Assembly (NCBI GenBank): GCA_905203475.1 | Contig: CAJKWD010000011.1 | Span: forward strand, 1-30,524 | Length of the DNA: 30,524 bases | DNA from: an uncultured Acholeplasmataceae bacterium | Lineage (GTDB): Bacteria > Bacillota_I > Bacilli_A > RF39 > UBA660 | Direction of reading: 5' to 3' | Part shown: piece after piece, positions 21,216 to 29,626 of the stretch | Layout: each line of letters opens with the position of its first letter | Position numbering within the stretch: the first letter of the stretch is position 1 | Position numbers and translations under genes: made by a program | Notes under the pieces: model-generated | The model's input: the letters and a program-made list of their open reading frames with translations, nothing else | Databases searched by the model: none | What the model was told of the DNA's origin: nothing

Positions 21216-21604
21216 TCATAATGCCATATTCCTAATTTTCCTTTTACGGGGATGGGGTTTTCTAATAATTCAACATCCTCTAATACCCAAGCATAACGTC
21301 CATATTCATAGTGTCCACATTCGTATTCTACAGGATTTTCTCCGATTTTCTTTAAAAATTCATCATCCATAAAAATACAATCTACTAAATTGGCTTTGGC
21401 GATAATTGCACCGTACTTAGGAGTTGGATCTGAAAGATATGAAAGCAAATGATGAATGCGTTTATCTTTGTCTTTTACTTTAGCAAGACCAGCATGAATA
21501 TAAATTTCTCCACGATATTTTGTTTTCCAACTCCTCGTTTCTATTTTCTTAATACGATTGGCTATGAGAGAAGCAAATGGTTCTTTAATTGTCAATACTC
21601 TCAT
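21197..21604 (-). CDS. ASCH-domain protein
   Basis: A 135-residue ASCH protein. The signature IKEPFASLIANRIKKIETRSWKTKYRGEIYIHAG covers the first 40 residues and contains the GxKxxExR-type nucleic-acid motif. It continues with YGAIIAKANLVDC and YGRYAWVLEDVELLENPIPVKGKLGIW. This group resembles the ASC-1 domain of eukaryotic TRIP4 and is distinct from the ASCH protein at 5270-5620. RNA binding or modification is suspected, not shown. It overlaps the end of the ldh gene by 20 bases, so the two are probably co-transcribed. Confidence 0.88.
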   Translation of the reverse strand: MRVLTIKEPFASLIANRIKKIETRSWKTKYRGEIYIHAGLAKVKDKDKRIHHLLSYLSDPTPKYGAIIAKANLVDCIFMDDEFLKKIGENPVEYECGHYEYGRYAWVLEDVELLENPIPVKGKLGIWHYENSNRN

Positions 21605-22511
21605 GTTCTACTGATAAAATAGCCTCTCTAATTACTTTCATAGAATGATCTAAACGTGCTTGTTCTTCTTCTGTCAGTGGAAATAAAACTTGTTTCTTCA
21701 CACCCTCATGATTCATAATACTTGGTGTACTAATAAATACATTTTCTTTTTCATGATAAGTAGAAACCGACAAAATCGTATTTTCATCCCCTAATATCGC
21801 ATTTGTAATACGCACCAAACACATTCCGATTCCGTAATTTGTAACCCCTTTTCTTTGAATGACTTCATAAGCTGCATCTTTTACCTCATGGCAAAGTTCT
21901 TCTCTTTCTTTCTCACTCAAATAAGAAGTAATAGAATCAAGTCCCACACTCGCATGACTCCAAGGAACAAACTCACTATCTCCATGCTCTCCTAATACAT
22001 AAGCATGTATATTTTTCGCATTAATCTCTAATTTCTCACTAATTAAAAAACGTAATCGTGAAGTATCTAATGTCGTTCCTGAGCCAATCACATGACTAGC
22101 TGGTAATCCAGATAAACGATAAGTAAAATAACTCATCGCATCAACTGGATTCGTTGCCACTAAAAAGATACCATGAAATCCACTATCCATAATCTGTGGA
22201 ATTAACCCTTTAAAAATTTGATAATTTTTCTTAATCAAATCCAATCTTGTCTCTCCTGGCTTTTGATTTGCTCCAGCACAAATACAAACAATTTTCGCAT
22301 CTTCACAATCTTCATAAGTACCTGCTTTCACATTTACTTTACTAGGAGCAAAAGGAATACCATGACTTAAATCCATCGCTTCCCCTTCCACGCGTTTTGA
22401 ATCAATATCAATTAAAACTAAATCAGTAACAAATGTCTTTTGATTGATTAATGCATAAGCATAACTCATTCCGACATTTCCACATCCTACAATGACTACT
22501 TTATTTTTCAT
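21585..22511 (-). CDS. ldh: L-lactate dehydrogenase
   Basis: A 308-residue NAD-dependent enzyme making L-lactate from pyruvate. The Rossmann motif VGCGNVGMSYA is at the N terminus. The substrate loop AGANQKPGETRLDL has glutamine, not arginine, at the specificity position, which favours lactate over malate. GTTLDTSRLR gives the substrate arginine and GEHGDSEF the catalytic histidine. Start: the ATG at 22511 has GAGTGAT; an in-frame ATG at 22529 has no ribosome site. It leads a likely operon with the ASCH gene. An AT-rich promoter lies at 22534-22563. Confidence 0.93.
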   Translation of the reverse strand: MKNKVVIVGCGNVGMSYAYALINQKTFVTDLVLIDIDSKRVEGEAMDLSHGIPFAPSKVNVKAGTYEDCEDAKIVCICAGANQKPGETRLDLIKKNYQIFKGLIPQIMDSGFHGIFLVATNPVDAMSYFTYRLSGLPASHVIGSGTTLDTSRLRFLISEKLEINAKNIHAYVLGEHGDSEFVPWSHASVGLDSITSYLSEKEREELCHEVKDAAYEVIQRKGVTNYGIGMCLVRITNAILGDENTILSVSTYHEKENVFISTPSIMNHEGVKKQVLFPLTEEEQARLDHSMKVIREAILSVEHESIDN

Positions 22512-22533
22512 ATCATCACTCTTTTCCATATCT

Positions 22534-22563
22534 ATATTATCATAACCAATCTATGAAATTCAA
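22534..22563 (-). promoter_or_regulatory. Probable ldh promoter
   Basis: TTGAAT (22558-22563) and TAATAT (22534-22539) are 18 bases apart, upstream of the ldh start. Confidence 0.4.
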
Positions 22564-22571
22564 TCCGTATA

Positions 22572-23462
22572 TTACTTATCTTTCCGTATTTTAATCATAT
22601 CATCATCTTCTAATATTCCAATCAATAAAGAAGAAGTATCATCGTGTTTCCTACGATTCTGTTCTACTTTCTCCTCGTCATAATTCGCATAACAATATTT
22701 ACAAAAGTGAGAACAAGTATTATAAGCCCCAATATCTACCATCTCAACACATTGACACAAATTTCCTTTTCTCGCTTTCCATTTAGGAAATGTCTTTCCC
22801 GTTAATTGAAAAGCCAAGCTATGAGAAAAACAATCATCTTTTATAAAACCATACTCCACTAAATTCTTTTCTTCAAAACAAGTCTGTACCGTCATCCCAT
22901 GTTCTCTCGCACTCCGACTAAAAGATACTCCTATCTCTCGGTAATCATCTTCCATCATCTTTCTCGCTTTCATTACTGACATATTCTTTCGTACATTTTT
23001 ATAATCATCTAAAAAAGAAACAATCATTTTAGAAACATACCCATCTAATAAACTACATAAATGGTCAAATGCTTTCTTATGATAAGCAACAGAATATTTC
23101 TCACTGATAAAAATAGGATCATAACGTACAACCACACGCTCTTTACCTATTTTCCGTGATAACTGTTTGATTGCTTCAATCACTTTTCCTTTTTCTAAAA
23201 CATTCGGTTCTATATCCTTCTTATAAGGCGTAAGTGTCACATGAAACAAAAATGGTTCCTTGATCATTTCAATATACTTTAACATAGGAAGGGGATTTTT
23301 CGTACAAAACAATATCGCATCCACATCTTCAAAATAAATTCGACTCACCATTTTCGGATAGACTGGATTTCTAACATCGACAAATCCCTCTCGATATCGA
23401 TTCATAAACCACTCGCTATAAAAGGCTACAATATCGGTCCTACCACTGACATTTAAAATCAT
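22572..23462 (-). CDS. DUF1848-domain protein, probable Fe-S protein
   Basis: A 296-residue protein of the DUF1848 family, in which SGRTDIVAFYSEWFMNRYREGFVDVRNP opens the fold. A cysteine cluster lies at C236, C238, C250, C254 and C257 (CQCVEMVDIGAYNTCSHFCKYCYANYD) and probably holds an iron-sulfur cluster. The barrel-like body (ILFCTKNP, FHVTLTPY, VVVRYDPIF) has led to comparison with radical SAM and spore photoproduct lyase proteins, but no standard CxxxCxxC lies at the N terminus. The function is unknown. The start overlaps the stop of the HAD gene, indicating coupling. Confidence 0.86.
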   Translation of the reverse strand: MILNVSGRTDIVAFYSEWFMNRYREGFVDVRNPVYPKMVSRIYFEDVDAILFCTKNPLPMLKYIEMIKEPFLFHVTLTPYKKDIEPNVLEKGKVIEAIKQLSRKIGKERVVVRYDPIFISEKYSVAYHKKAFDHLCSLLDGYVSKMIVSFLDDYKNVRKNMSVMKARKMMEDDYREIGVSFSRSAREHGMTVQTCFEEKNLVEYGFIKDDCFSHSLAFQLTGKTFPKWKARKGNLCQCVEMVDIGAYNTCSHFCKYCYANYDEEKVEQNRRKHDDTSSLLIGILEDDDMIKIRKDK

Positions 23463-23920
23463 TAATCCACCAACTCTGAATCCTGATAAAGTACTACATG
23501 AGGAAGAATATGATGAATGTATTTTAATACAGCATTATCATCATCGATTAATACCACCTTGTCTGGAGCTTGAAATTGTTTTAAAAATTCCGCTTTTATC
23601 TCCTTGGAACTCAGTCCAGGATACTGGGGTTTTGCTAAAATAATACGATTCTCATGCTTAAAAAACGGTGCATACTGATCTAACCATCTTTGTTTTTCTT
23701 CAATCTGTTCCTCTTTGGGACTAATTGATAAAATATATAATTCTACTTGTTCTAAATGACTGATTTTCTCTAATACATCAATATGGTGAAGTAAAGGTCT
23801 TTTCTTATCAAAATCATATTTCTTTCCAAAATCATAAGAAGCTATGACCCCATCCATATCGACAAATAATGTAATATGTTGTGTCTTTGATATAGTTTCT
23901 ATCATATTGTAAAAATGCAT
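23462..23920 (-). CDS. HAD-superfamily phosphatase, 5'-nucleotidase-like
   Basis: A 152-residue HAD-type protein. Motif I is LFVDMDGVIASYD with the two catalytic aspartates. ILSISPK supplies motif II, a lysine follows in SSKEIKAEF, and VVLIDDDNAVL is motif IV. The small size and VDMDGV resemble the NT5C (deoxyribonucleotidase) group. The substrate is uncertain. The start follows AGGTGAT; the gene leads a pair with the DUF1848 gene. Confidence 0.82.
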   Translation of the reverse strand: MHFYNMIETISKTQHITLFVDMDGVIASYDFGKKYDFDKKRPLLHHIDVLEKISHLEQVELYILSISPKEEQIEEKQRWLDQYAPFFKHENRIILAKPQYPGLSSKEIKAEFLKQFQAPDKVVLIDDDNAVLKYIHHILPHVVLYQDSELVD

Positions 23921-23953
23921 ATAATCACCTACATTCTAATTTTATTATAACAG

Positions 23954-23978
23954 AAAAAATAGACAGATTCCTGTCTAT
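23954..23978 (-). terminator. Terminator of the ABC-F gene
   Basis: ATAGACAG (23959-23966) pairs with CTGTCTAT (23971-23978) around ATTC, with six T following on the minus strand. It overlaps the ABC-F stop codon. Confidence 0.82.
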
Positions 23979-25486
23979 CTTTTACAAACTTCATGAATTC
24001 CATCTATTTCTAATAAATATACATTGTCAGCAACTTCTTCAATATATTTTCGATCATGTGAAATACTGATAATACATCCTTTATATTGTTTCAATGCCTT
24101 TCTAATAACAGGATTAGAAAGGGGGCTTACATTTCTAGTAGGCTCATCTAACAATAGAACATCACATGATTCCACCATTAATTTTAATAAGCATAACTTT
24201 GCTTTACTACCACCACTTAACTTTGTCATATCTCCAACCATTTCTTCTCTTTTTAGATTCATATTTCCCATCCATTGACGCACTGTAGAAACAGGTATAT
24301 GAGACTGATGTTCTAATAGAAAAGAAATAGGTGTATCAAAAGATGATAATATCTCATCGTAATGCTGTGGCATATACCCTACTTTGATATCCGTTCTATC
24401 TTTTAATACTTTCAAAATATATTTTAATAATGTCGTCTTACCAACACCATTTTTACCAATAATCACAATATGTTTCGGTCCTCTTACTTCCAATTCGATA
24501 GAATGAGATAATACATGATTTTCCACTTTTAATACTTCTAAAGATAATTGTAAAATCACTTTATCCTTTGGCAAATACACTTCTGGAAAGAAAAAAGATA
24601 TTGCTTCTTCTACATCAGGTACTTCTGTAATTGTTTTACTTTCTAACTTCCTTTCCTGGGCTTTTAAATTCTTCATCTTCTTCTTTAACAATCTTCCTCC
24701 ATGAGGATTACTCCTACTAATTGTTTCTTGTTGGTATTCTACTTTATTCATAATCTGGTGCAATTTCGCTTCCTGCTGTTTTTGTTTTCTTTGTTCTGAA
24801 TGTGCTACCCGATTTGTTTTTTGTAACATACGAATACGTGATGTAACATAAGTTAGATAATCACATCTTGTAAATGTCGCTTTCGGAATTTCCTTTTTAT
24901 GAATTCGTTCTAAGTGCAAAATACAATTCGCTGTATGTTCTAAAAAAAGTTCATCATGAGATACAAATAAAATAGGACGTGAATCATTGTTTATAAATTG
25001 TTCTAACCAAGAAAGTGTTTCCAAATCTAAATCATTCGTTGGTTCATCTAGTAATAATATTTCTGGTTCTGTTAATAAGATCCGACATAGCTGTAATTTT
25101 ACTTTTTCTCCTCCTGATAAATCTTTTACTAGTAGTGGTGTGAAAATATCTAAATCCCAATCTAATTGTTGGCAAATACGATAAAATAAATCTATTTTTT
25201 GATAATAATCATCCATGTCACAAAATAAATAGTGAAAAACTGACAACTCGAAATCATGTTCTGACATTATTTGCTTTAAATATCCTAAGCGTTTTCCATG
25301 AGTATTAATTGTTCCCGTTACAGTCGCATAAGTACAAAGCCCCATAATTGCTTTTAATAAAGTAGACTTACCGTCCCCTTCTTCTCCGATAATTGCTAAC
25401 TTATCGTGATTGTGTAATATAAAACTCACTTGATCTAAGATGGCCTGTTCATGATTTTCAATCTTTAAATTTTTTATCTCTAACAT
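23975..25486 (-). CDS. ABC-F ATPase, possible ribosome-protection antibiotic resistance protein
   Basis: A 503-residue soluble protein with two ABC domains and no membrane segments, so an ABC-F type factor that acts on the ribosome. Domain 1: Walker A GEEGDGKST (34-42), LSGGEK (123-128), Walker B LLLDEPTND with E148, VSHDE. The linker (about 185-300) is basic and helical, the part that reaches the ribosome in this family. Domain 2: Walker A GKNGVGKTT (344-352), LSGGSK (423-428), LLLDEPTRNVSPLSNP, ISHDR. A leader with a short ORF and hairpin lies upstream, as known for drug-inducible ABC-F genes such as vmlR and lsa types; the resistance role is inference. The start has AGAAGGAG. Confidence 0.9.
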   Translation of the reverse strand: MLEIKNLKIENHEQAILDQVSFILHNHDKLAIIGEEGDGKSTLLKAIMGLCTYATVTGTINTHGKRLGYLKQIMSEHDFELSVFHYLFCDMDDYYQKIDLFYRICQQLDWDLDIFTPLLVKDLSGGEKVKLQLCRILLTEPEILLLDEPTNDLDLETLSWLEQFINNDSRPILFVSHDELFLEHTANCILHLERIHKKEIPKATFTRCDYLTYVTSRIRMLQKTNRVAHSEQRKQKQQEAKLHQIMNKVEYQQETISRSNPHGGRLLKKKMKNLKAQERKLESKTITEVPDVEEAISFFFPEVYLPKDKVILQLSLEVLKVENHVLSHSIELEVRGPKHIVIIGKNGVGKTTLLKYILKVLKDRTDIKVGYMPQHYDEILSSFDTPISFLLEHQSHIPVSTVRQWMGNMNLKREEMVGDMTKLSGGSKAKLCLLKLMVESCDVLLLDEPTRNVSPLSNPVIRKALKQYKGCIISISHDRKYIEEVADNVYLLEIDGIHEVCKR

Positions 25487-25502
25487 TTATACACTCCTTC
25501 TA

Positions 25503-25528
25503 GGCATAAATGTTGTTTTATTTATGCC
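25503..25528 (-). promoter_or_regulatory. Leader hairpin of the ABC-F gene
   Basis: GGCATAAAT (25503-25511) pairs perfectly with ATTTATGCC (25520-25528) around an eight-base loop. It lies between the short ORF and the ABC-F ribosome site. No T-run follows, so it is not a simple terminator. Confidence 0.7.
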
Positions 25529-25533
25529 AATTT

Positions 25534-25554
25534 TTAACCATTTACTCTGCGCAT
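25534..25554 (-). CDS. Six-residue leader peptide of the ABC-F gene (MRRVNG)
   Basis: An ATG at 25554 follows GAGGTGAGAAC, a good ribosome site. It encodes M-R-R-V-N-G and stops at TAA (25534-25536). The hairpin at 25503-25528 begins 6 bases later and the ABC-F start 48 bases after the stop. Such short ORFs upstream of resistance ABC-F genes sense drug-stalled ribosomes. Whether this peptide stalls is untested. Confidence 0.6.
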   Translation of the reverse strand: MRRVNG

Positions 25555-25575
25555 GTTCTCACCTCTTTCTTGTCT

Positions 25576-25584
25576 AGTATAACA
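25576..25584 (-). promoter_or_regulatory. Extended -10 promoter of the ABC-F gene
   Basis: TGTTATACT on the minus strand gives an extended -10 (TATACT at 25576-25581). The expected -35 is T-rich and shares bases with the terminator of the upstream gene, so it is weak. The transcript would start just before the leader ORF. Confidence 0.5.
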
Positions 25585-25592
25585 TATTCATA

Positions 25593-25617
25593 GAAAAAAA
25601 AGAAGCATTACGCTTCT
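25593..25617 (-). terminator. Terminator of the PASTA-domain gene
   Basis: AGAAGC (25601-25606) pairs with GCTTCT (25612-25617), followed on the minus strand by eight T (25593-25600). Confidence 0.8.
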
Positions 25618-26390
25618 GTATCTGTCTCATCAGTCGGTGTTTCTGTTGGTGTTTCTGTTGGCTCTACTGTTTCTTTGACAGTTTCTTTTTCTTTAGAAAC
25701 AGTTAATACTAATACTTCTGTATTTTCTATTTTCTTACCACTACGAATACTCTGTTTTAATACTGTATTCGCTTTCTCATCTGATTCTTCATAAATAATC
25801 TGATAAGTAACACCATATTCTCTACATAGTTCTAAAGCCTCTTCTAATGATTTACCTTCTACATCAGGTACTTCTACTTTCGTATCCAATACACCAACAG
25901 ATAGCTCAATTGTCGCATTTTCACTGGCCTTCGCACCACCACGTTTTTTCTGTTTTAAAACAATTCCTACTTCATCTTCCTCATCAGTAATCACTTCTTT
26001 CTTAGAAGCATTTAAATTAACATCACGTAGACGTATTTCAGCTTCTTCATAAGTTAACCCCGTTACATCTGGAACAGTAATATTCTCTGTTTGATAAATA
26101 TGATATCCTAAGACAGCTACTGCTCCAATACTTACAACACAAAGTAAGAATAAGAAAAACATGAGGAACTTTTGAAAAAAGCTCATTTTTCCTTTCTCTC
26201 TTTTATCTATTACTTTAGTCTTATTTTTATGTTTTGTTTTATTTTTATGTTTTGTCTTTTTACTTTTCTTATTTTTAGTTTGTGTCTTTTCTTTTCTTTC
26301 TTCTATGTCTTCATAAAGTGGGCGACCACATTTTTTACAATACATAGAATCTTCAGAATTTGCTTCATTACAATAATCACAATATTTCAT
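25608..26390 (-). CDS. Zinc-ribbon/PASTA-domain membrane protein
   Basis: A 260-residue protein in five parts. A zinc ribbon (MKYCDYCNEANSEDSMYCKKCG) with two CxxC opens it. A basic linker with the repeat KHKNKTKHKNKTK follows. One membrane helix lies at about 75-98. Two PASTA domains come next (VPDVTGLTYEEAEIRLRD and VPDVEGKSLEEALELCRE). A Thr/Pro/Glu-rich tail (ETPTETPTDETDTEA) ends it. PASTA domains bind muropeptides or lipid II in PknB-type kinases and PBPs; here no kinase or penicillin-binding domain is present. A role as a cell-wall sensor or adaptor is inferred. Start: ATG at 26390 has AAGGAGG. Confidence 0.82.
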   Translation of the reverse strand: MKYCDYCNEANSEDSMYCKKCGRPLYEDIEERKEKTQTKNKKSKKTKHKNKTKHKNKTKVIDKREKGKMSFFQKFLMFFLFLLCVVSIGAVAVLGYHIYQTENITVPDVTGLTYEEAEIRLRDVNLNASKKEVITDEEDEVGIVLKQKKRGGAKASENATIELSVGVLDTKVEVPDVEGKSLEEALELCREYGVTYQIIYEESDEKANTVLKQSIRSGKKIENTEVLVLTVSKEKETVKETVEPTETPTETPTDETDTEA

Positions 26391-26411
26391 GGAATCCCTC
26401 CTTATCACATG

Positions 26412-26440
26412 ATTATACTATTTCTTTTTTATTTCATCAA
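26412..26440 (-). promoter_or_regulatory. Promoter of the PASTA-domain gene
   Basis: TTGATG (26435-26440) and a perfect TATAAT (26412-26417) are 17 bases apart, 20 bases upstream of the ribosome-site region. Confidence 0.65.
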
Positions 26441-26459
26441 ATTAGAGAAAAGATGAAAC

Positions 26460-27116
26460 TCAACGACGATATACTTTCGCTTGAATCTCATCTTTTAAGG
26501 TTTCTAACACTTGTTTTTGTTGTTCTAAATAATTATGGTACATAGAAAAGAAAGCATCTCTTTTTCTCTTACATGCATATGGTGAGAAAATATGTTCTTT
26601 TACTTCTTCTAAATCATGAGAAAATCTATCTGTAAACTGATCGATTCCTTGGAGACGATTTTGGACATTACGATGATAAGTATCTTGTTTTTCTAAAGAA
26701 AAGTGAAATACCCCACCGTAAGTATATTCTTTTTCAAAAGAACTATCATAGACAATCTCATCTAATATAGGATCATATTCTGTAATACGTTCTAGTTCTT
26801 TACAATAATTCCATTCCCCATCCATCACTAGATCTGGATATGTCGGATCCATTACCATACCTAAAAAATAAGTCATTCTCATTGGTCCATGAGGTGCTAA
26901 CTTGGTAAGTGTAATTCCTTTTTCATCGTATATTTCTCCAGCTACATAACATTTTCTAGTAAGTGATGATGAAAACTTTTCCTCTACAATCCCTTCAAAG
27001 AAGCCATCCAATGACATGATTAAATCTCCCTCAAATTCAATCACAGTTTCTTTATCTATTTGATTACATAACGCTTTTAAGTGATAAATTTGATGGGTAT
27101 AACTTTTACTATCCAT
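26460..27116 (-). CDS. Conserved-looking hypothetical protein
   Basis: A 218-residue soluble protein; I do not recognise the family. The N-terminal half looks beta-rich (ETVIEFEGDLIMSLDGFFEGIVEEKF). The centre has LAPHGPMRMTYFLGMVMDPTYPDLVMDGEWNYC. The C-terminal 60 residues are charged helices (VKEHIFSPYACKRKRDAFFSMYHNYLEQQKQVL). No signal or membrane segment. The start follows GAGGAT and lies 13 bases after the permease stop, so it is probably the last gene of the ABC transporter operon. No motif allows a function to be given. Confidence 0.7.
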   Translation of the reverse strand: MDSKSYTHQIYHLKALCNQIDKETVIEFEGDLIMSLDGFFEGIVEEKFSSSLTRKCYVAGEIYDEKGITLTKLAPHGPMRMTYFLGMVMDPTYPDLVMDGEWNYCKELERITEYDPILDEIVYDSSFEKEYTYGGVFHFSLEKQDTYHRNVQNRLQGIDQFTDRFSHDLEEVKEHIFSPYACKRKRDAFFSMYHNYLEQQKQVLETLKDEIQAKVYRR

Positions 27117-27129
27117 AATATCCTCTTTT

Positions 27130-29622
27130 CTAATCTACTGACTTTAATGCTTCAATCATATCTACTTTTCTTAATTTAAAATGTGTCACATACTGCATAA
27201 TTACAGCAAAAATAAAGGTAATCAATGATGCATAAATATAACTTGATAATTCAATTTGTTCTAATAATAAAGTCTCATCATTCTGTAGTAAATTTACAAT
27301 ATAATGGTGGGCAAATGGTGTAAGGAATAATCCAAGTGCAATACCAAAAACAACCATTATAAGCGTTTCTCTGTAAATATATCTTCTTGTTTCTAAATCA
27401 GTATATCCAAGCACTTTTAATGTAGATATTTCACGAATACGTTCACTAATATTAATCGAAGTTAAATTATATAATACAGAAAATGCCAGTAAAGAAGCAA
27501 TTAAAATAAGAACGACAATGACATTTTCTAATCCACTAATACCACCATTGACATCTTCTAATAAGTCATCAGAGAATTGAACACTTAAGATCTCTCCTGA
27601 ATCTAATAAATGATTGGCAATATTCTTTTTACTACCATCATTCTTAGAGACAATCATATTTCCTGTCCAATCTTGTTTCATTGTCTTCGCATAAAGAGAA
27701 CGATTCATATAAATATAATTAGAAACATAATTTTCCACAATATCCCCAACAACTACTTGATAAGTATTCCCATCACTATCTTCTAGTGTAATCTTATCTC
27801 CTGCCTCAATATCACATCGTCTAGCAATTTGCGTTGTAACGTATACTTGATTATCATTTAATTTCTTTGCTTTTCCATCTTTATTACTCTTGAGTGCAAA
27901 ATATTCATAAAAATTAGTATTATCTTCCTCTGGTACAATCATATAAGCATCCATATCATCGGTTGTCGTGTGTACTTTAAAATAAGTTTGATTTAATAAA
28001 ACTGGATCTGACACTTGACCTTGTAATACTGAAACAAGTGAAGAAGAAATTTCCGTTGTATTATTTTTAAGAACAATCATATTGTCATAACGTAATACAT
28101 CTGTATATTGTTTTTTCCCAACTCCTTCAATACTATCTTGAATACCAAATCCAATTAAAATTAAGAAAGTACAACCTGCTGTTCCAACTAATGTCATAAA
28201 GACACGTTTCTTATAACGGAAAATATTACGAATGGTAATCTTCCAAGAAAATGATAGATGATCCCATAAAATATGAATCTTTTCTAACACAATTTTTTTA
28301 CCACTCTTTGGTGCCGGTGGTCGTAATAAATCAGCAGGACTTTGACGAAATACTTTCAAACAGGAATAAATTGTAACTGTCATCATCAAAGTTTGAACAA
28401 AGATTAATAAAGCAATGAATAGAGTAATATGGAATGTAGAATGCATCTCTGGCATATGAACTGGGAAACAACTGTAAAACAATGGTGTTAAAACATAATT
28501 TCCAAACAAGAAACCAAGTAATGTTCCTACAACGGTACTAGATAAAATATAGACAATATAGTGATTAATAATACGACGATTAGAAATACCTATCGATGTC
28601 ATTGCTCCCATTTCACTTCTTTCCTCCGTAATCATCCTTGTCATCGTATTAGAAGTCATTAATAATACGACAATAAAGAAGAAAAAGGGAACGATATTGG
28701 CAATAATTTGTACTTCATCATACTGCATTTCCAATATTTTATAAGAAACAACACTATCATAACGATCAAAAATATGCCACTTACTCTCTCCTACTTGATC
28801 AATCGCGCTTTCCAATGTTTCAATATTTTGCTGATATATAGAATTTGGCATCATTTGATTTGCTTGTTTTAATTGTTCTAACTGTGTTACCATATCACCT
28901 GTTACTTCATCATAACGACGTTCTTCTGCCTGTTCAGAGACCTTCTCAATATCCTTTGTTAACGTTGCAATATCATCTTTATAACTAGATGAATAAATCA
29001 TATCATCCGAAGCATGTTTCATAGTAACATACATTTCTGTATATGCATCATATTGAAAAGTATCTTTTAAAACAAAGATATAAGAATATAAAGTTCCATC
29101 TCCAATTTGACTACTACCATAATTCGTACCAGTATAAAGTGGTGAATAAATCGTACCAGTCACTTTAAAACGATGTGTTTTTAAATTATTACCATTTTCA
29201 GGTTCAGTAATTGTAATCACATCCCCAACCTGATAATAAGAAGCATCAGCTAAACATTCCTCATTCTTTGTAGGCATCTTTCCATCCACTAAATCAAAAC
29301 GATTCATATCATCTTCTATAGCATGTACTTTAATCGCATGACTACCATCTAATACCTCTTTTGAATAACTACCTACCACATGATCAACAAGGTCTAGTTT
29401 TTTTACTTCACTGACATCTTCATCAGTAAGGCCTAATGTACCATTGATCTTCAAATCCATTAATTTTGTCCTATCATAATAATCTTGTTGTACTTCTTTA
29501 ATATTTGGAGTACAAAGTTGAAGACTCGTAAAGATAGCAGTACCAATAAATACAATTACAATTAAAGAAGCATAACGGCCAAATGACTTTTTTATTTTAC
29601 GTAGCGTATTCTTAAAAAGCAT
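27130..29622 (-). CDS. ABC transporter permease, FtsX/MacB-type
   Basis: An 830-residue permease with two FtsX-type halves. One membrane helix near 20-40 (GRYASLIVIVFIGTAIFTSL) precedes a large extracytoplasmic domain (about 45-300). Three helices follow near 315-440, and a second block begins with one helix near 480 (RVFMTLVGTAGCTFLILIGF). A second outer domain and three C-terminal helices end it. The layout is the MacB/SalY-like mechanotransmission class, which exports or extracts peptides, lipids or drugs rather than importing. Start: ATG at 29622 is preceded by GGTGAT. It is paired with the ATPase gene four bases upstream. Confidence 0.88.
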   Translation of the reverse strand: MLFKNTLRKIKKSFGRYASLIVIVFIGTAIFTSLQLCTPNIKEVQQDYYDRTKLMDLKINGTLGLTDEDVSEVKKLDLVDHVVGSYSKEVLDGSHAIKVHAIEDDMNRFDLVDGKMPTKNEECLADASYYQVGDVITITEPENGNNLKTHRFKVTGTIYSPLYTGTNYGSSQIGDGTLYSYIFVLKDTFQYDAYTEMYVTMKHASDDMIYSSSYKDDIATLTKDIEKVSEQAEERRYDEVTGDMVTQLEQLKQANQMMPNSIYQQNIETLESAIDQVGESKWHIFDRYDSVVSYKILEMQYDEVQIIANIVPFFFFIVVLLMTSNTMTRMITEERSEMGAMTSIGISNRRIINHYIVYILSSTVVGTLLGFLFGNYVLTPLFYSCFPVHMPEMHSTFHITLFIALLIFVQTLMMTVTIYSCLKVFRQSPADLLRPPAPKSGKKIVLEKIHILWDHLSFSWKITIRNIFRYKKRVFMTLVGTAGCTFLILIGFGIQDSIEGVGKKQYTDVLRYDNMIVLKNNTTEISSSLVSVLQGQVSDPVLLNQTYFKVHTTTDDMDAYMIVPEEDNTNFYEYFALKSNKDGKAKKLNDNQVYVTTQIARRCDIEAGDKITLEDSDGNTYQVVVGDIVENYVSNYIYMNRSLYAKTMKQDWTGNMIVSKNDGSKKNIANHLLDSGEILSVQFSDDLLEDVNGGISGLENVIVVLILIASLLAFSVLYNLTSINISERIREISTLKVLGYTDLETRRYIYRETLIMVVFGIALGLFLTPFAHHYIVNLLQNDETLLLEQIELSSYIYASLITFIFAVIMQYVTHFKLRKVDMIEALKSVD

Positions 29623-29626
29623 TTTA

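Noticed and set aside
26172..26456. Plus-strand phenylalanine-rich open frame
   Set aside because: It is the complement of the lysine-rich linker of the PASTA-domain protein, so the apparent hydrophobic protein is an artefact.
26436..26457. Hairpin TTTCATC/GATGAAA after the hypothetical gene
   Set aside because: No T-run follows on the minus strand, and the region is explained by the PASTA gene promoter.
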